Origin: Selaginella moellendorffii
Taxonomy: Eukaryota; Streptophyta; Lycopodiopsida; Selaginellales; Selaginellaceae
NCBI RefSeq assembly: GCF_000143415.4
Contig: NW_003314333.1
Span: 695,207-759,206 of the forward strand
DNA: 64,000 bases
Direction of reading: 5' to 3'
Shown here piece after piece: positions 45,360 through 57,411 of this stretch. Both the position numbers and the translations under genes were made by a program. Each line of letters begins with the position of its first letter. Within the stretch, counting starts at the first letter, position 1. The notes below the pieces were generated by a model. That model had not been told where the DNA came from, made no database searches, and saw nothing but the letters and a program-made list of their open reading frames with translations.

Positions 45360-46300
45360 AATAGTTTGGGCTCCTAGTGATAGAAGGTCTTCAAAGCTGG
45401 GTGCCTAGTGAAATCATGTGCTGAGTCATATAAGGTTGCACTTGCTGCAGCAGTAAAGGTCCATTTCAACAAATGCTTGTATCAAAACCCCCTATTTCCG
45501 GAAAGTAGTTACACAGAGCTTCGTATGGGAAGCAAAGCTTTAAAGGCAAATGGTCAACTCTCAGCACACATTCAAGTCATAATGCAGTGTGGGCAACTAA
45601 AAGTGAGGATGGATTTCACAGTACTGGAAATGGAAGGGTGTATGTAGTCTTTCAAATGGAATGGTTCCATCAATATGTCATAGCACTGCATGGACAACAT
45701 AAAAATCTCATAGTGCTTGACAACTTGGCTGGGGAACATTCTCAGATTGAGGCACAGTATCTATATGTCAGGAAAGAGAGGCTTTTGATACAAGCCTAAT
45801 ATCATCTCCTCATGACGACAATTGACTAAGGGAACCAAAGCTTTGCTCTTGTACCTGGTTACAACTCCTGATGTGAAAGAGGAGCAATCAGGAATGCCAA
45901 TAGCCATCTAAGAAAGGTTTAAAGACATTATGCTGGACCACCAGCAAGAGTTTTCGAACACAAAATCAGATGGAGCACTAGTAATGGTAAGTCTGCCATA
46001 TCATTTAAATGCAAAAGAGCTGGGTGAGCTAAAGTCTCAACTTAAGGATTAGGAATATATTCGACCAATTAAATCTCCTTATAAAGCATTAGTGTTGTTT
46101 GTGAAAAAGAAAGATGATAGAATAAGCACACTAAAAAGAACAAATACCCTCTAGCATGGATAGAGGATGAAGTATTTCTCATATTGATTTATGATTTGGT
46201 TATCATCAAATACAAATTGTGGGGATGTAGAGAAGACAACTTATTAAACACACTATAGGAAATTCTTAGTGATGCCTTTTGAAGCCATTTCTCCACACTA
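45360..46300 (+). pseudogene. Ty3/gypsy protease-reverse transcriptase relic
   Basis: In shifting plus-strand frames: a segment before RT reads ARVFEHKIRW; then AKELGELKSQLKD (stop) EYIRPIKSPYKALVLFVKKKDD; then DLFGYHQIQI, RRQLI and a degenerate MPFE equivalent. These are the opening blocks of gypsy reverse transcriptase. The 45408-45800 frames fall where the aspartic protease should be, but no clear catalytic triad remains. Multiple frameshifts and stops make it a dead element. The catalytic YxDD block is absent because the relic ends near 46290. Confidence 0.75.
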
Positions 46301-47449
46301 ATAAGTTTACCTACCATGTGCTGGTGCCGGACATTCTTACAGAAGACATGACCTCATTTTCATACATGGGACGGAAGACTACGGTGGACATACTGAAGTT
46401 TTTCCAAGCTGTGGAGAAGGGTCCGAGCTTGTATAGCACGAACCGGAATCTTGATATTCAGTTCATGACTGGGACCACTGGGCTGCGTTGCAGCCCCAGC
46501 TGGTTACTTATATGTCAGCGAGTGAAGAAAAGCTACCGGTGCGTATATCAACACCCGAGTGTTCATGGGAGGTCCATCTTACAATTTATGGCGTGCGCTC
46601 ATTCTAGCCTATGCTCGTGATGAAGCGGCTCTCAACGCGCTGAAATGTGTTGACTACGACAGGCCGGACAGTCTGCTCCAATTTCTCAAAGAGGGAAAGA
46701 AGCTGCAAAAGGTTTACCTTAGAGCCTCTATATTCGACGATGGCAACTCGCTAGATGACAAAGATATCAGATCAGATTTGCTGGTCGATCTTTTGTGGAG
46801 TCGCTTGCTCAGGTGTGCGTCGTCGTCTTCTGTGCATTCATACAAAGCAAGCTGCGCAAAGAGCTTATAAAGGACACTGCTCCGCCTCAATTCATCGTTT
46901 GCGGAGAGTATACGGTAAGTGCCTGTTTTGGAAAACTGGTTCACTGACTAGAGAAAGGAACTAGTTGCCTGCATTGGCATGTACCTCGAAACTACGGAGG
47001 TGTACACTCCTACAGAGACAGACACTTGGGTGGTTAAGGACCTCATGTTACTCAAGTCTTCATGTCTTTTGGTCAGCTGTCCAGCCATCTCAAGGATATC
47101 GATTCCGCACTTCGGGTGCTCAAGAGCAATCACTACTCAAAGAAGCCGGCCGAGGACGTCTGTCCAGAGTGCAAGTGTGCTGAAACCTGCAGGATGATAA
47201 GTGGATAAGCTGTACTTACTGTAACGTCTGGTTTCACTGGCTCTGCACCACTGCTACTGAGGAAACTTGGGAGTTGTGGTTGTGTGATAACTGCCGTGCT
47301 CCTGGTAAGTATCATACCTGTCTCTTGCTAACTTACACGCCTTCGCCTTCTGACGCCTCATTTTGCAGATGATGATCCCGATGTGGAATTGCCTCCACCA
47401 GTTTCGGATGCTGGTCGAAGGCATGGAACATTTCAGAGGACACATTAAT
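46301..47449 (+). pseudogene. Decayed PHD-finger gene of unknown family
   Basis: Protein-like sequence extends over more than 1 kb: ARDEAALNALKCVDYDRP, LLQFLKEGKKLQKVYLRAS, QSKLRKELIKDTAPPQFIV, ELVACIGMYLETTEVYTP and SALRVLKSNHYSKKPAED. A PHD-type zinc finger follows (CPEC...WISCTYCNVWFHWLC...WLCDNCRAP, about 47158-47305), then a last exon ending DAGRRHGTFQRTH and a stop at 47449. Introns of about 43 nt (46914-46956) and 64 nt (47305-47368) have plausible borders. At least three frame changes, one inside the zinc finger between CAETC and WISC, imply a pseudogene or a gene with unrecognised introns. PHD fingers usually read histone H3 tails. The N-terminal part is unidentified. Confidence 0.5.
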
Positions 47450-48340
47450 CTCTTTCTAGTCGGAGCTTCTTCCTTCTGTGCAAACGAGTTTAAATGTGCA
47501 AATCGGGATCTGATTTGGCTACAACAACCTCAAACGTTACGTTATTTCCGTACTTAAAAGTAGTAATGTAATTGCCATTAAATAAAATCACCAGTAAAAT
47601 AACAAAGCTCGAGGTGTCTTGTAAGGTATGGTCGCATTCTCTTCCTTGGTGAAGAATTGCGGTATGAATTCACATCTAATAGAGCATGGCCTGTTCACTG
47701 TAGTGCCAGGTGATCCAAAATATGGTCATTTTTTGGTTCGGTACAGAAGCATGGCCAGTTATTACTTTTGAATTTTATAGCTGTTGGCAGAGATGGCGGT
47801 GGAAATAGCTGATGAAGAACTGAGATGAAGGGGAGATGGTGCCATCGATTGGGGCGCTTTGAAGCAGACTCTCAGGAGCAGACGCCCAGGAGATGTTGAG
47901 GCATCGACGTTTTCTCCTTCAAGGTCACAGCTCACAAGCACTGCTCCCAAGAGCTCCTCGTCATCACGTTGCTCGATCCTCTCATACGAGACTTGAGGGC
48001 ATGGCCTAGAGAGAGTGAGAAGAGGACTGTTGACACAAAGAAGCAATTCCCTGCACAAAACAACAAACACCCAGGTAGCAGCATTGACCTCGACTTGCTG
48101 TCGACACTAACCTTCTATGCCATCCCCTCTTTCCAGAAAGCGAATATTGTTACGGTGTCAATCCGTACGAAGTACGGACAGACCCAATCATTTTTGGTTG
48201 TACATTGACCAAAAATCTCATGAATAAAGATTCATTCGATGGTCAAACACAACAAGCAGCAGCGAGACACATCGTTAGGCGCATTAGGATGAGGAGATTG
48301 CTAGCTCAGGTAGTTAGGGTTGTAGTTGCAAACTAGGGAA
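47450..48340. other. Intergenic, no gene seen
   Basis: Composition is gene-like in places (47760-48130), but frames on both strands are short. The minus frame 47762-48070 (102 aa) has no recognisable domain. Confidence 0.4.
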
Positions 48341-49190
48341 TGCTTCCTACGGAGATGGCAGTGCCACCTCTGCCCCCTCCTCTTCCTCCTCTTCCTCTTC
48401 ATCCTCCAGCACCACCTCCAGTAGTACTGTCATAGCAGATTTGGCTAGCTCCGCTTAAACTCACAGCTTCCGAATTCTCAATTTGGAAGAGGAAAATATT
48501 ACCTCGATGATCGTGGCAAATCATGGCGAATGATATTGAACCATCCTGCTGCTGCACAAATTGATCACGTGGGCTGCACTGAATAGGAAGGCTTTAGGGA
48601 AATTTTTCGAAGCTTTGGATGCATTCTAGATGTACAAAAGCTTGTGAAATCTGGAGCACACTGAAAGCAACCTATGAGCAACAAACTTCATCATATTGGG
48701 TTTATCTCCACCGCAAACTCTTCACGATGGCAATGTCTGAGGCTGACCACCTCCTACATTGCTGCCGTTAAGGAGATCCTCGACGAATTGATGGCTGTTG
48801 AGGCACAGACGGAAGAAGAAGAAGAGTGCGAATATCTCCTTTCGACTCTCCCTTCATCTTTTGACACGGAGATCTAGTCTCTTCAACCATCAATTCCTGG
48901 AGGAAAATCTCTTTTGTACATCTGGAAACATTGCGCAGGTTGTGTGCATCCAAAGCTTGGAAAAATTTCCCTAAAGCCTTCCTATTCAATGCAGCCCAGC
49001 AGCAGGGTCTGGTTCAATATCATTCGCCCAGTCCATGTTCATCAAGGTAATACTTGATTTTCCTCTTCCAAATTGAGAATTCGGAAGCTGTGAGTTTAGA
49101 CAGTCACTACTGGATCAAAGGAAGGCGGTGCTGGAGGACGAAGAGGAAGAGGAGGGGGCGGAGGTGGCGCTGCCATCTCCGTAGGAGGCA
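48341..49190 (+). pseudogene. Ty1/copia gag relic folded as an inverted repeat
   Basis: Plus-strand pieces read ATYEQQTSSYWVYLHRKLF, AVKEILDELMAVEAQTEEEE and YLLSTLPSSFDTEI, the UBN2-type gag of Ty1/copia elements. Stops and frameshifts break it. Two arms, about 48343-48640 and 48910-49190, are inverted copies of each other; both contain the segment AGGAAGGCTTTAGGGAAATTTTT. They enclose a loop of about 270 bp. The structure could form a long hairpin in RNA. Confidence 0.7.
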
Positions 49191-49199
49191 CCCACAAAT

Positions 49200-49910
49200 A
49201 TGCCACCTCCACGTACTTTTATTCCACGTAGTTTCCATGCCCCTCCACACACTGCAAGCAACTGAGATGCTCCGCATCGAGCATGGCATCCACGGCTCCT
49301 CTCAAGCCCGGCAGCACAACTGTAGCCCCAAGCTTGAATAGGCACGCCACTCCCTCCTGCTCCTTGCTGTAGACTTCAAGGGAACAAGGTGCCTCCGAGA
49401 CTACTTCAACTGCTGAGGGATGGCAGCTCTGTCTGCTGAGACAAAGAAAGAGTGGTCGCCAACTTTGTGGAAAAAACAGCATCTATATCTGCCTTACGTC
49501 CGAGTGAACAGCACTAGACACAGTAGAATGTTAGAAAATGCCGATGCAAGGCATTTGCTGCTCAGATTTGCTGCTAAGAGTTGCGTTCGATCGTATGTGC
49601 TTGTCCAGGGCAGAAGGAAGATCAATGCAGGTGCTTCAGTCTGTTTATCATTGTTTCTTGTTCTAACAACAAGTGAATATTTCTTTGGACAACATTGGTG
49701 CAGCTTTTCTTCCTCAATACACTGGTTTTGTTTGATCCATATTCTCCAGAAAGAGCTGGGCAAGCTTAATATCATGATGATCCAAGCAAGTAAGTTTCAT
49801 TGATTGCTTGTCTTTGTTTATTTTTTTGGCAGAGTTCCTGGTCAATCTTTGGAGGACTATTCTTTTGATTCCAACAAAAACCACACAAGCATGAAATAAG
49901 GTTGCATCCG
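49200..49910 (-). other. Partial duplicate of the 50.7-50.9 kb coding-like segment
   Basis: The minus strand at 49230-49350 reads FKLGATVVLPGLRGAVDAML, parallel to FKLGDADVPPGLREAVDATL at 50790-50930. The rest of the stretch has frames on both strands (49420-49803 +, 49494-49775 -) with no recognised domain. I treat it as a broken paralogue. Confidence 0.4.
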
Positions 49911-50999
49911 GCCGACTAGACATGGATGTCGTATATGCGGCGAGCCAGGAGCTTGAATATGAAAGATGTTTCACTCTGCTTCTTGTACTTGAGGAAGTCT
50001 GCCTTGACCTCCTCTTCGTCCTCATCGTCAATGCGTGCCAGGCTTGCTGCCTCCTTTTCCGGTGAACTCTTGTGCGAGCCCACGAAGCACTCCCCCAATC
50101 TCGACATCCTCGCCATGTAACAGCTGCGGCTCTCTGGCTCAAGATCCATTGGCGTCACGTAATGCACCTTCATCTCCGAGTGGCTGAGCACGCCCAAGTG
50201 GTTGCCCGCTGCACTGCCTCCGCAGGACGTGCAAGGTGGAGGGAGGGTGGCCATGCAGCTGCCGCATGGCTGGAGCGGCCCCCTTGCGGATCACCTTGTC
50301 TGTGAAAATTACATGAGCAACCAAAAAGAATCGAGAATGCTGAAGGCTCACAAGATCCACTTCTCTCGACAAGTTCGACAGGAAGCTCCGAGTTGCTCAA
50401 CCACAGCTGCGCGTCTAACACGGCAATGTAGACGTTATCCTCGTGCGTAAGATAACGTAATAAGAGAAGCAAGCCTTCCCCCGTCACTCAGATCTACCAG
50501 GAGCTGCTCCAGATCCCTTGCACTTACAGTGGTTTTTGTCAGCAGTTTCAACTCCGATGGCTTGCAGCGCGGGATGTCATTAAGCAAGAAATCCAGCTTT
50601 GAGGACCACCACCCCTCCACGGCCTTTGGATGTTGAACTTTGTACCGTGCATATGGGTTCGGCTCTATAGCAGCAAGTTAAACTCTACAGCAAGAAAAAA
50701 CACAGTGCGTACCTTGGGGTACTCCTCCAGGTTGAAACTAGGTACGTATTTCTCCACGTACCACACTTCGATTGTCTTGAACAGAGCTCCACCCTCCACA
50801 CACCGCAAGCAACTGTACCTGAAGGAGGAGATGACCCTCCGCAACTCGAGCGTGGCATCCACGGCTTCTCTCAAGCCCGGTGGCACATCGGCATCCCCAA
50901 GCTTGAAGATCAAATTGGCCAGACCCACGTTGAGACTTGAATCTCGGCCATCGAATGGCTGTCGCTGGGGAGCAAACAGAATTTGGCAAATATAGCTTA
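49911..50999 (-). pseudogene. Uncharacterised multi-exon gene or pseudogene
   Basis: Minus strand, from right to left: an exon with LIFKLGDADVPPGLREAV and YVEKYVPSFNLEEYPK; an intron of about 50 nt (GTACGCAC...TATAG); then YARYKVQHPKAVEGWWSSKL and LNDIPRCKPSELKLLTKT. After a frame change, YLTHEDNVYIAVLDAQLWL and NSELPVELVERSGS follow. A 50-nt intron leads to VIRKGAAPAMRQLHG, and an overlapping frame reads CGSCMATLPPPCTSCGGS and ends RRIYDIHV at 49916. I do not recognise the family. CxxC pairs near the end hint at a zinc-binding motif. Conflicting frames make pseudogene status likely, but unrecognised splicing is possible. Confidence 0.4.
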
Positions 51000-51035
51000 C
51001 ATTGTGATTTCAGCTTGAAAATCCAGATTTGGTAT

Positions 51036-52667
51036 GATGCCGGCATTTGGATCGGTAAGGCAACTCTCAGTCTACTCTTTGTCTCGTGAGCGCTGCTGGC
51101 ATTCCCGGAGGCTGGGAGTCGAATTTTATTCTCTTGTGGGATTGTAGCAGGGGTTTGTGAACAGTGGTTTCGTTTCTTCCCTGGAGAGAAGGGAAGAAGG
51201 GGTCGTGGAAGACTCTTTGCATCTGAGGAGGGGGGGGCTAGCAGCACGACGAGGATGAACGCCGAGATGGAAGGTAAGCTTCGACACTCGCAGTGCCCCT
51301 TTGGTGGACTTGGAGAGCGTTTTTACGTGAGTGATCCTTTCCGCGAGAGCGATCGATTGTCCGGGGCGAAGTTTCAGGCCCTATGTCTCATGTTTCTTCC
51401 CTGGCAGGAGGTGACAAGAAAGCTATAAACCAGGCATTGTGGCTTGAATGCCCGGGACCTCTCATCACTTTGCCAGCGATTGGTAGCCAAGTTGTCTACT
51501 TCCCACAAGGTTACACCGAACAAGTCAACATACGTAGGAACTCTCAGAAAACGAAAAAAACCTTTTTTTTTCTCGTACCAGGTGGTAGCTTCCACGCAGA
51601 AGGAGGCTGATTTCGATATCCCAATCTCCCACCTCCATGTAAGGCAGACAACGAGAACGCAAACTTCAGAAAAAACTGACTTGTGTGTAGGCCGATCAAG
51701 AAAACGACGAGGTATTCGCGCAGATGACGCTGCAGCCCTTCTCACAGACTGCGGTAATCGCTTCCGATGAAACTCTTGGTTTTCTTCTTGCAGGACCCGT
51801 TTCTTTTGCCGGACTTTGGAATCCAAACGAAGCAAACCATTGTTTCTTTCTCCAGGACACTAACAGTGAGTGATACGAGCACTCATGGTGGTTTTGCCAT
51901 TCCTTGCAGAGCAGCGGAGAAAGTTCCCCCCCCCCGCCCCCTCTTGTAAGAAAAGTTTCTTTTGTTTTTCTTCGTTTCATCTGATGAACGAGATTTCTCG
52001 TGTCCAGGATTTTACCCAGACACCTCCAGCTCAAGAGCTCGTTGCCAGAGACTTACACAACATCGAGTGGCGTTTCCGCCATATCTATCGAGGTATGTGC
52101 CCGTCACACAGCAAAATGCAAAGTTCCAGCTTTTACCCGCAGGCTACAAAATGGAAAGAGTATTTTTCACCTCAAGAACAGCACAGTGTCGCCAGCTTGA
52201 AGCCGCTTAAAACTGACAAAGACGCTCCATTCGGTCGTTAGCAAGTGCCCTCCAGGCTGGAGCTTGAGATTTTCTTGCAGGACGAGCATGGACAACACAT
52301 GCTGGGAATTCGACGTGCAAACCGGCAGCAAACGAATTTCCGAGCGACAGCACGCTCGTCGGTGTTCTTGCCGCCGCTGCTCTCGCAGCGTCGACTAACA
52401 GCCGCTTCGAGGTGCTCCTAGAGGAGGAATACTAGGAATACTGGTGCTATCTCGCAGAGGCAGATGAAAGAGAAGAAGAAGGCAAGTTTAAATATGAACT
52501 TTCCTGGGCTCGGGATGCCGAGGCAATTCAATCAGTCGATGCCACCGCTACTCCAGCAGCAGCAACAACAGGTCCAGCAGATTATCGACTTGCTTCCAAA
52601 CGTCCCGGAAGCAGCGAGCATCCTCTCAAGACCCCTCCGGATCAGGGGTGAATCGAAGCAGCACGCC
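51036..52667 (+). pseudogene. Rearranged partial copy of the ARF gene
   Basis: A tandem upstream duplicate of the ARF at 53811-57158, including its promoter/leader (51036-51255). It keeps the start ATG (51256), exon 2, a shortened exon 3 (internal deletion), exon 4, exon 5 (lost first codons), exon 6, an inverted exon 7 (52143-52261), a truncated exon 8 and then, directly, part of exon 12 with its Gln run. Exons 9-11 and the PB1 region are missing. Poly-C expansion near 51927 shifts the frame. It cannot encode an ARF. Confidence 0.9.
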
Positions 52668-53459
52668 GCTTCTAAACCGCCTCATCGTCTGGGTGATCGT
52701 GATGTTGTGATGTTGTTTTGTGTCGTGATCGTTTTTTATGCTTCCTGTCAGGGCCGGATCATGTGAAAAACCATGAAACTCTTCACCTCCTCGAAGATCG
52801 AACGCCAGTTTTCCTGTCCGGAAATCCCATCGATGGAATAATAAGATACGACTTACTTCCCTTTCCTCGGCATCGATCGATTCACACGCTGGCGCCATCC
52901 ATTTTTTTGTAGTTCCCCCAAAATGTTCCTGGTTTCTCGTGCAAGCGCATCGATCCAAAAAAAAAAGCCATGGATCAGATCGAGCCCTGCCCGATCAAAC
53001 GCCGCGTCCTCAGTCAATCCCTCAAATCTCGAAAGATTTGCAATATCCGTTCTCATGAATGTGAGGAGCAGCCGACAGTCCAAGTAGAGTATTTCCAAGT
53101 AGCGATGATTTTTATTTTAGTTGGATCGAGAGAAGCACGGGGGGACAAGGAGCCGACAGCACCCCCTGCCTGCCTGTCCCCCTTGTCCCCCCGCTGACAT
53201 CGTTTGCCCCCAAATCCACTCCGCCAAACCAAAACCCCCTGCCCGTTAGTTAAGCCAATCCATGCCCACGTCACCGGCCCCGTCACTGCCACGTCAGGCA
53301 ATATGCCACGTGCCCATATCCAAATGGCCGGCAGCATTTATTTGTTTTCTCCCTCTTTTTTGCTCCTGTGTGGCGGCTGCTGTTGTGTAGGGTAACACTG
53401 CGCTGGTCTGCTGCTAACTGGGCTTTTGTTTGCTCCTTTTTGCTTGCGCGCTGCCTTGT
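52668..53459. other. Intergenic, no gene seen
   Basis: The spacer between the ARF pseudogene and the ARF promoter. Overlapping frames on both strands (52626-52958 -, 52853-53098 -, 52970-53197 +) have no recognised domain. A pyrimidine-rich stretch precedes the ARF leader. Confidence 0.45.
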
Positions 53460-53810
53460 TTGGATTTGGGAGATCGCTGTGTGGTGTTTGTGCCGGCATT
53501 TGGATCGGCAAGGCAACTATTGGGAGTTCTCACTCACTCTCTCATTCGTCCTAGTGTTTGTGGGTTCTTTGTTTTACTCTTTGTCTCGCAAGTGCTGCTG
53601 GTGGGTTTGCTGTTCTCGCTGTCTGTGGCATTCCCGGAGGCTGGGAGTGGAATTTTTTTCTCTTGTGGGGTTGTAGCAGGGGTTTGTGAACAGTGGTTTC
53701 GTTTCTTCCCTGGAGAGGAGTGAAGGAAGAACGGGGGCTTTTGCGTGTGACAATGGCGTCGGTGGAAGACTCTTTGCATCTGAGGAGGGGCGGCTAGCAC
53801 TAGGACGAGG

Positions 53811-56800
53811 ATGAACACCGAGATGGAAGGTAAGCTTCCCTCTTTTCTCTTTGCTTGTTTCGAATGCCCTTGGACTTGGAGAGCGTTTTTTCGTGAGTGA
53901 TCCGAGAGATGGATAGAAGTTTAGGCGACATGGTTTCCACGAGAGTGATCGAAGCTCGATCAAAGTCAACTTTGTTGTCTTGTCCGGAGCGAAGTTTCAG
54001 GCCCTATGTCTCATGTTTCTTCTCTGACAGGAGGTGACAAGAAGGCTATAAACCAGGCATTGTGGCTTGAATGCGCGGGACCTCTCATCACTTTACCAGC
54101 GATTGGTAGCCAAGTTGTCTACTTCCCACAAGGTCACAGCGAACAAGTGAGTATCAATCAACATACGTAGGAACTCTCAAAAGACAAAAAAAAACCTTTT
54201 TCTTTTCTCGTACCAGGTGATAGCTTCCACGCACAAGGAGGCTGATTTCGAAGTTCCCAGCTATCCGAATCTCCCACCTCAGCTCTTTTGTATTCTTCAC
54301 AACATCACTCTCCATGTAAGGCAGACAACGAGAATTCAGACTTGAGAAAAACACTGACTTGTGAGACTTTTCCGTGTAGGCCGATCAAGAAAACGACGAG
54401 GTTTTCGCGCAGATGACGCTGCAGCCCTTCTCACAGACTGCGGTAATCGCACCCAGTTCTTCCGATAATTGCGTGAAAACTCTTGGTTTTCGTCTTGCAG
54501 CTGCTGAAGGACCCGTTTCTTTTGCCGGACTTTGGAATCCAGACGAAGCAAACCATCGTTTCTTTCTCCAAGACGTTAACAGCGAGTGATACGAGCACTC
54601 ACGGTGGTTTTTCCATTCCCCGCAGAGCAGCGGAGAAAGTTTTCCCCCCTCTTGTAAGAAGTTTTAAGCTTCTCGTATCATCTGATCAATGGGATTCTTC
54701 CTGTCCAGGATTTTACCAAGACACCTCCAGCTCAAGAGCTCGTTGCCAGAGACTTACACAACAACGAGTGGCATTTCCGCCATATCTATCGAGGTATGTG
54801 CCTATCACACACGTAGAATTGCAAAGTTCCAACTTTTACGCGCAGGCCAGCCTCGAAGGCACTTGCTCACGACCGGGTGGAGCGTTTTCGTCAGCGCTAA
54901 GCGGCTTCAAGCTGGCGACACGGTGCTGTTCTTGAGGTAGAAAAAACTCGTTCCATTTTATAGAGCTTGAGATTTTCTTGCAGGGACGAGCAGGGACAAC
55001 ACATGCTGGGAATTCGACGGGCAAACCGGCAGCAAACGAATCTCCCGACATCTCTCTTGTCGAGCGACAGCATGCTCATCGGTGTTCTTGCCGCGGCTGC
55101 TCACGCAGCATCCACCAACAGCCGCTTCACGATCTTCTATAATCCGAGGTAGCTTTATTCTCTTCCTGTTTTGGAGCTGGCTGAGGCGTTCTTCGCAGGG
55201 CGAGCCCCTCGGAGTTTGTCATTCCACTGGCGAAGTATCAGAAAGCACTGCATCCTCCGCAACTGACTGTAGGAATGCGATTTAGAATGGAGATGGAAAC
55301 CGAGGACTCAAGCACAAGGAGGTAGCAACAGTAGATAAACAGAAGTATAGATCTATTTACCCGTTTGATCCATAGGTACATGGGAACAATCACTGGTATA
55401 GGAGATTTGGATCCCGTAAGATGGCCAAACTCCCACTGGAGATCTCTCAAGGTGAGAGCTTTACCGAAGCAAGATGAGTCTTCTCACTTTTCTTTGTCCT
55501 CTCAGGTCGGCTGGGACGAATCTACCGCTGGACAGAAGCAACGCAGAGTGTCAGCATGGGAGATTGAGCCACTGACAGTACCTTTTCTTCTCTGCAACTC
55601 TTCGTTTTTGTTGAGGTCCAAGCGTCCGAGAGGTACTGGTAAGTGAGAGCTTTCTCCGGTGTGCTTAACACTCTCTCTCTCTCGCAGAGGAGGAGCTCCA
55701 GATGAAGGCTCCCTCGATCTGGGCCAGAGGAGAAGAAGGCAAGTTTAGCATGCAAAATATGAACTTTCCTGGGCTCAGTGGGATGGATCACTGGCTCCAA
55801 CTCCAGCAAAAAGCCGGGGGCTCCGCGGCAGTAACTCCACCGCCTCCTGTCATCCAACCTGGTTACTACAGCTCCATCCTCCAAGAAATGAGGACCATTG
55901 ATGCTACTCCAAAGCAGCTCATGCAAAGTCCGCAAGCCTTCCAGCCGATGCAATTCAACCAGTCGATACCACCGCTACTCCAGCAGCAGCAGCAACAGGC
56001 CCAGCAGATGATGCACCTGCCTCCAAACGTCCCGGAAGCAGCCAGCATGCATGCTCCATACATCCCAGCTGCTCTCAAGACCCCTCCGGATCAAGAGGTG
56101 AATCGAAACAGCAACTCATACCCGCCCCTCATCATCGAGGACGGCGTCTCGTATACTTCGATGCTCCAGGGCTCGGCTCCAGCATCACTCCCAAAGCAGC
56201 AACACCATCAGCAGCAAGCAGGGATGTTGACTTGCTCGAGTTTGGATCACCAGACCAACTGGATGCCATCCCTGCGAGAAGGTGACGCGAGCATTCCGGT
56301 GGATGCATCGCTTCTACCGCCGTCGTCATCGCAGCAAGCTCTGGATCAAGACAACGATCCCAGAAGTCACGTCCTCTTTGGCGTCAACATAGATGGCCAA
56401 GTCCCGCCATCTTACGCTCCCCCGCCTTTCTCCAAGCCAAAGGATTTCTCCGGAGCTCAACCCGACATAGCTCTCCTCCATGCCGCCGAAGAGAATGGAG
56501 TCCCCCAACCAAGCTGGCCGCAACAAGTCTATCCCCCGCCAGTGAGAACTTTCACCAAGGTTTGCCTCCTTCCACTTGAAACTCTTCGATGGGACGATCG
56601 ATCGAGTAACACTTGCTTGCAGGTCCACAAGGTCGGATCGGTCGGGAGATCGCTCGACATCACCCGCTTCAAAAACTACCACGAGCTTCGCAACGAGCTC
56701 ACGCGAATGTTCGGCCTGGAGCACGATCACAAGTCGGGCTGGCAGCTCGTCTTCATCGACAACGAGAATGACATGCTGCTACTGGGCGATGATCCTTGGG

Positions 56801-57158
56801 AGTAAGTTCTTCCTTCCTTTCACTCTTGAGGCGTTGCTAACGTTGACATCGCTGCAGTGAATTCATCGGCTGCGTCAAGTCGATACGAATCCTCTCCTCG
56901 TCCGAGATCCTCCAGATGAACCAAGAACATATGGAGTGGCTAAACTCCATTCCACTCCACCAGCAGCAAAAGCAAGCTAGCAGCTCCTCGGATGATCACC
57001 GGCCCTGCGGCGACGTCCCTGCGATCACTACTGCTACCCCCACTGCTGCTACCACTACTACTGCTACTACTGCTACCACCACTGCTCAAGCAGGCAACGT
57101 ACCCCGAGCGATGAGCAGCTACAACAGTGACCCGTCGTGCGTAAGCGATGGGATCTAA
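53811..57158 (+). CDS. ARF: Auxin response factor, class A (activator type)
   Basis: A nuclear transcription factor that binds TGTCTC-type auxin response elements and is held by Aux/IAA repressors. Fourteen exons: 53811-53829, 54031-54146, 54217-54315, 54380-54442, 54501-54653, 54709-54793, 54846-54936, 54984-55148, 55199-55321, 55376-55451, 55506-55638, 55688-56559, 56623-56801, 56858-57158. All have GT/AG borders and sum to 2475 nt (824 aa); introns are 47-70 nt except the first (201). The B3 DNA-binding domain is at about 113-215 ([38 protein letters not shown]). The dimerisation/ancillary domain runs to about 370 ([36 protein letters not shown]). The middle region is Gln-rich (about 465-485), the mark of activator ARFs. 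The PB1 domain is at about 660-750, with Lys face [12 protein letters not shown] and acidic face [18 protein letters not shown] damaged duplicate lies upstream. Confidence 0.96.
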
Positions 57159-57411
57159 CGTAACCAAGGGAAGAACTTGTCTCGATTTCTAGCAAGTAGG
57201 AAGCTTACAGCGAAGTCGCGCTTTTTATTCGCGCGTCTCCCTACCTATGTAGAAATTTTTACGCTGGACAGAATCAACAAAAACCGATACTTAGACGCGC
57301 TTAGGAACCACGTACCTCGCTACGTGATTGCGTTTGTTAATCTGACGCGTGTATGTTGTATGTCCTCCTTCCACCTACGTATGTACACCCCCGACTGATG
57401 ATCGAGGCAAA

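Noticed and set aside
55866-56730. Minus-strand frames within the ARF gene (134 and 70 codons)
   Set aside because: They overlap exon 12 of the ARF on the other strand and have no domain.
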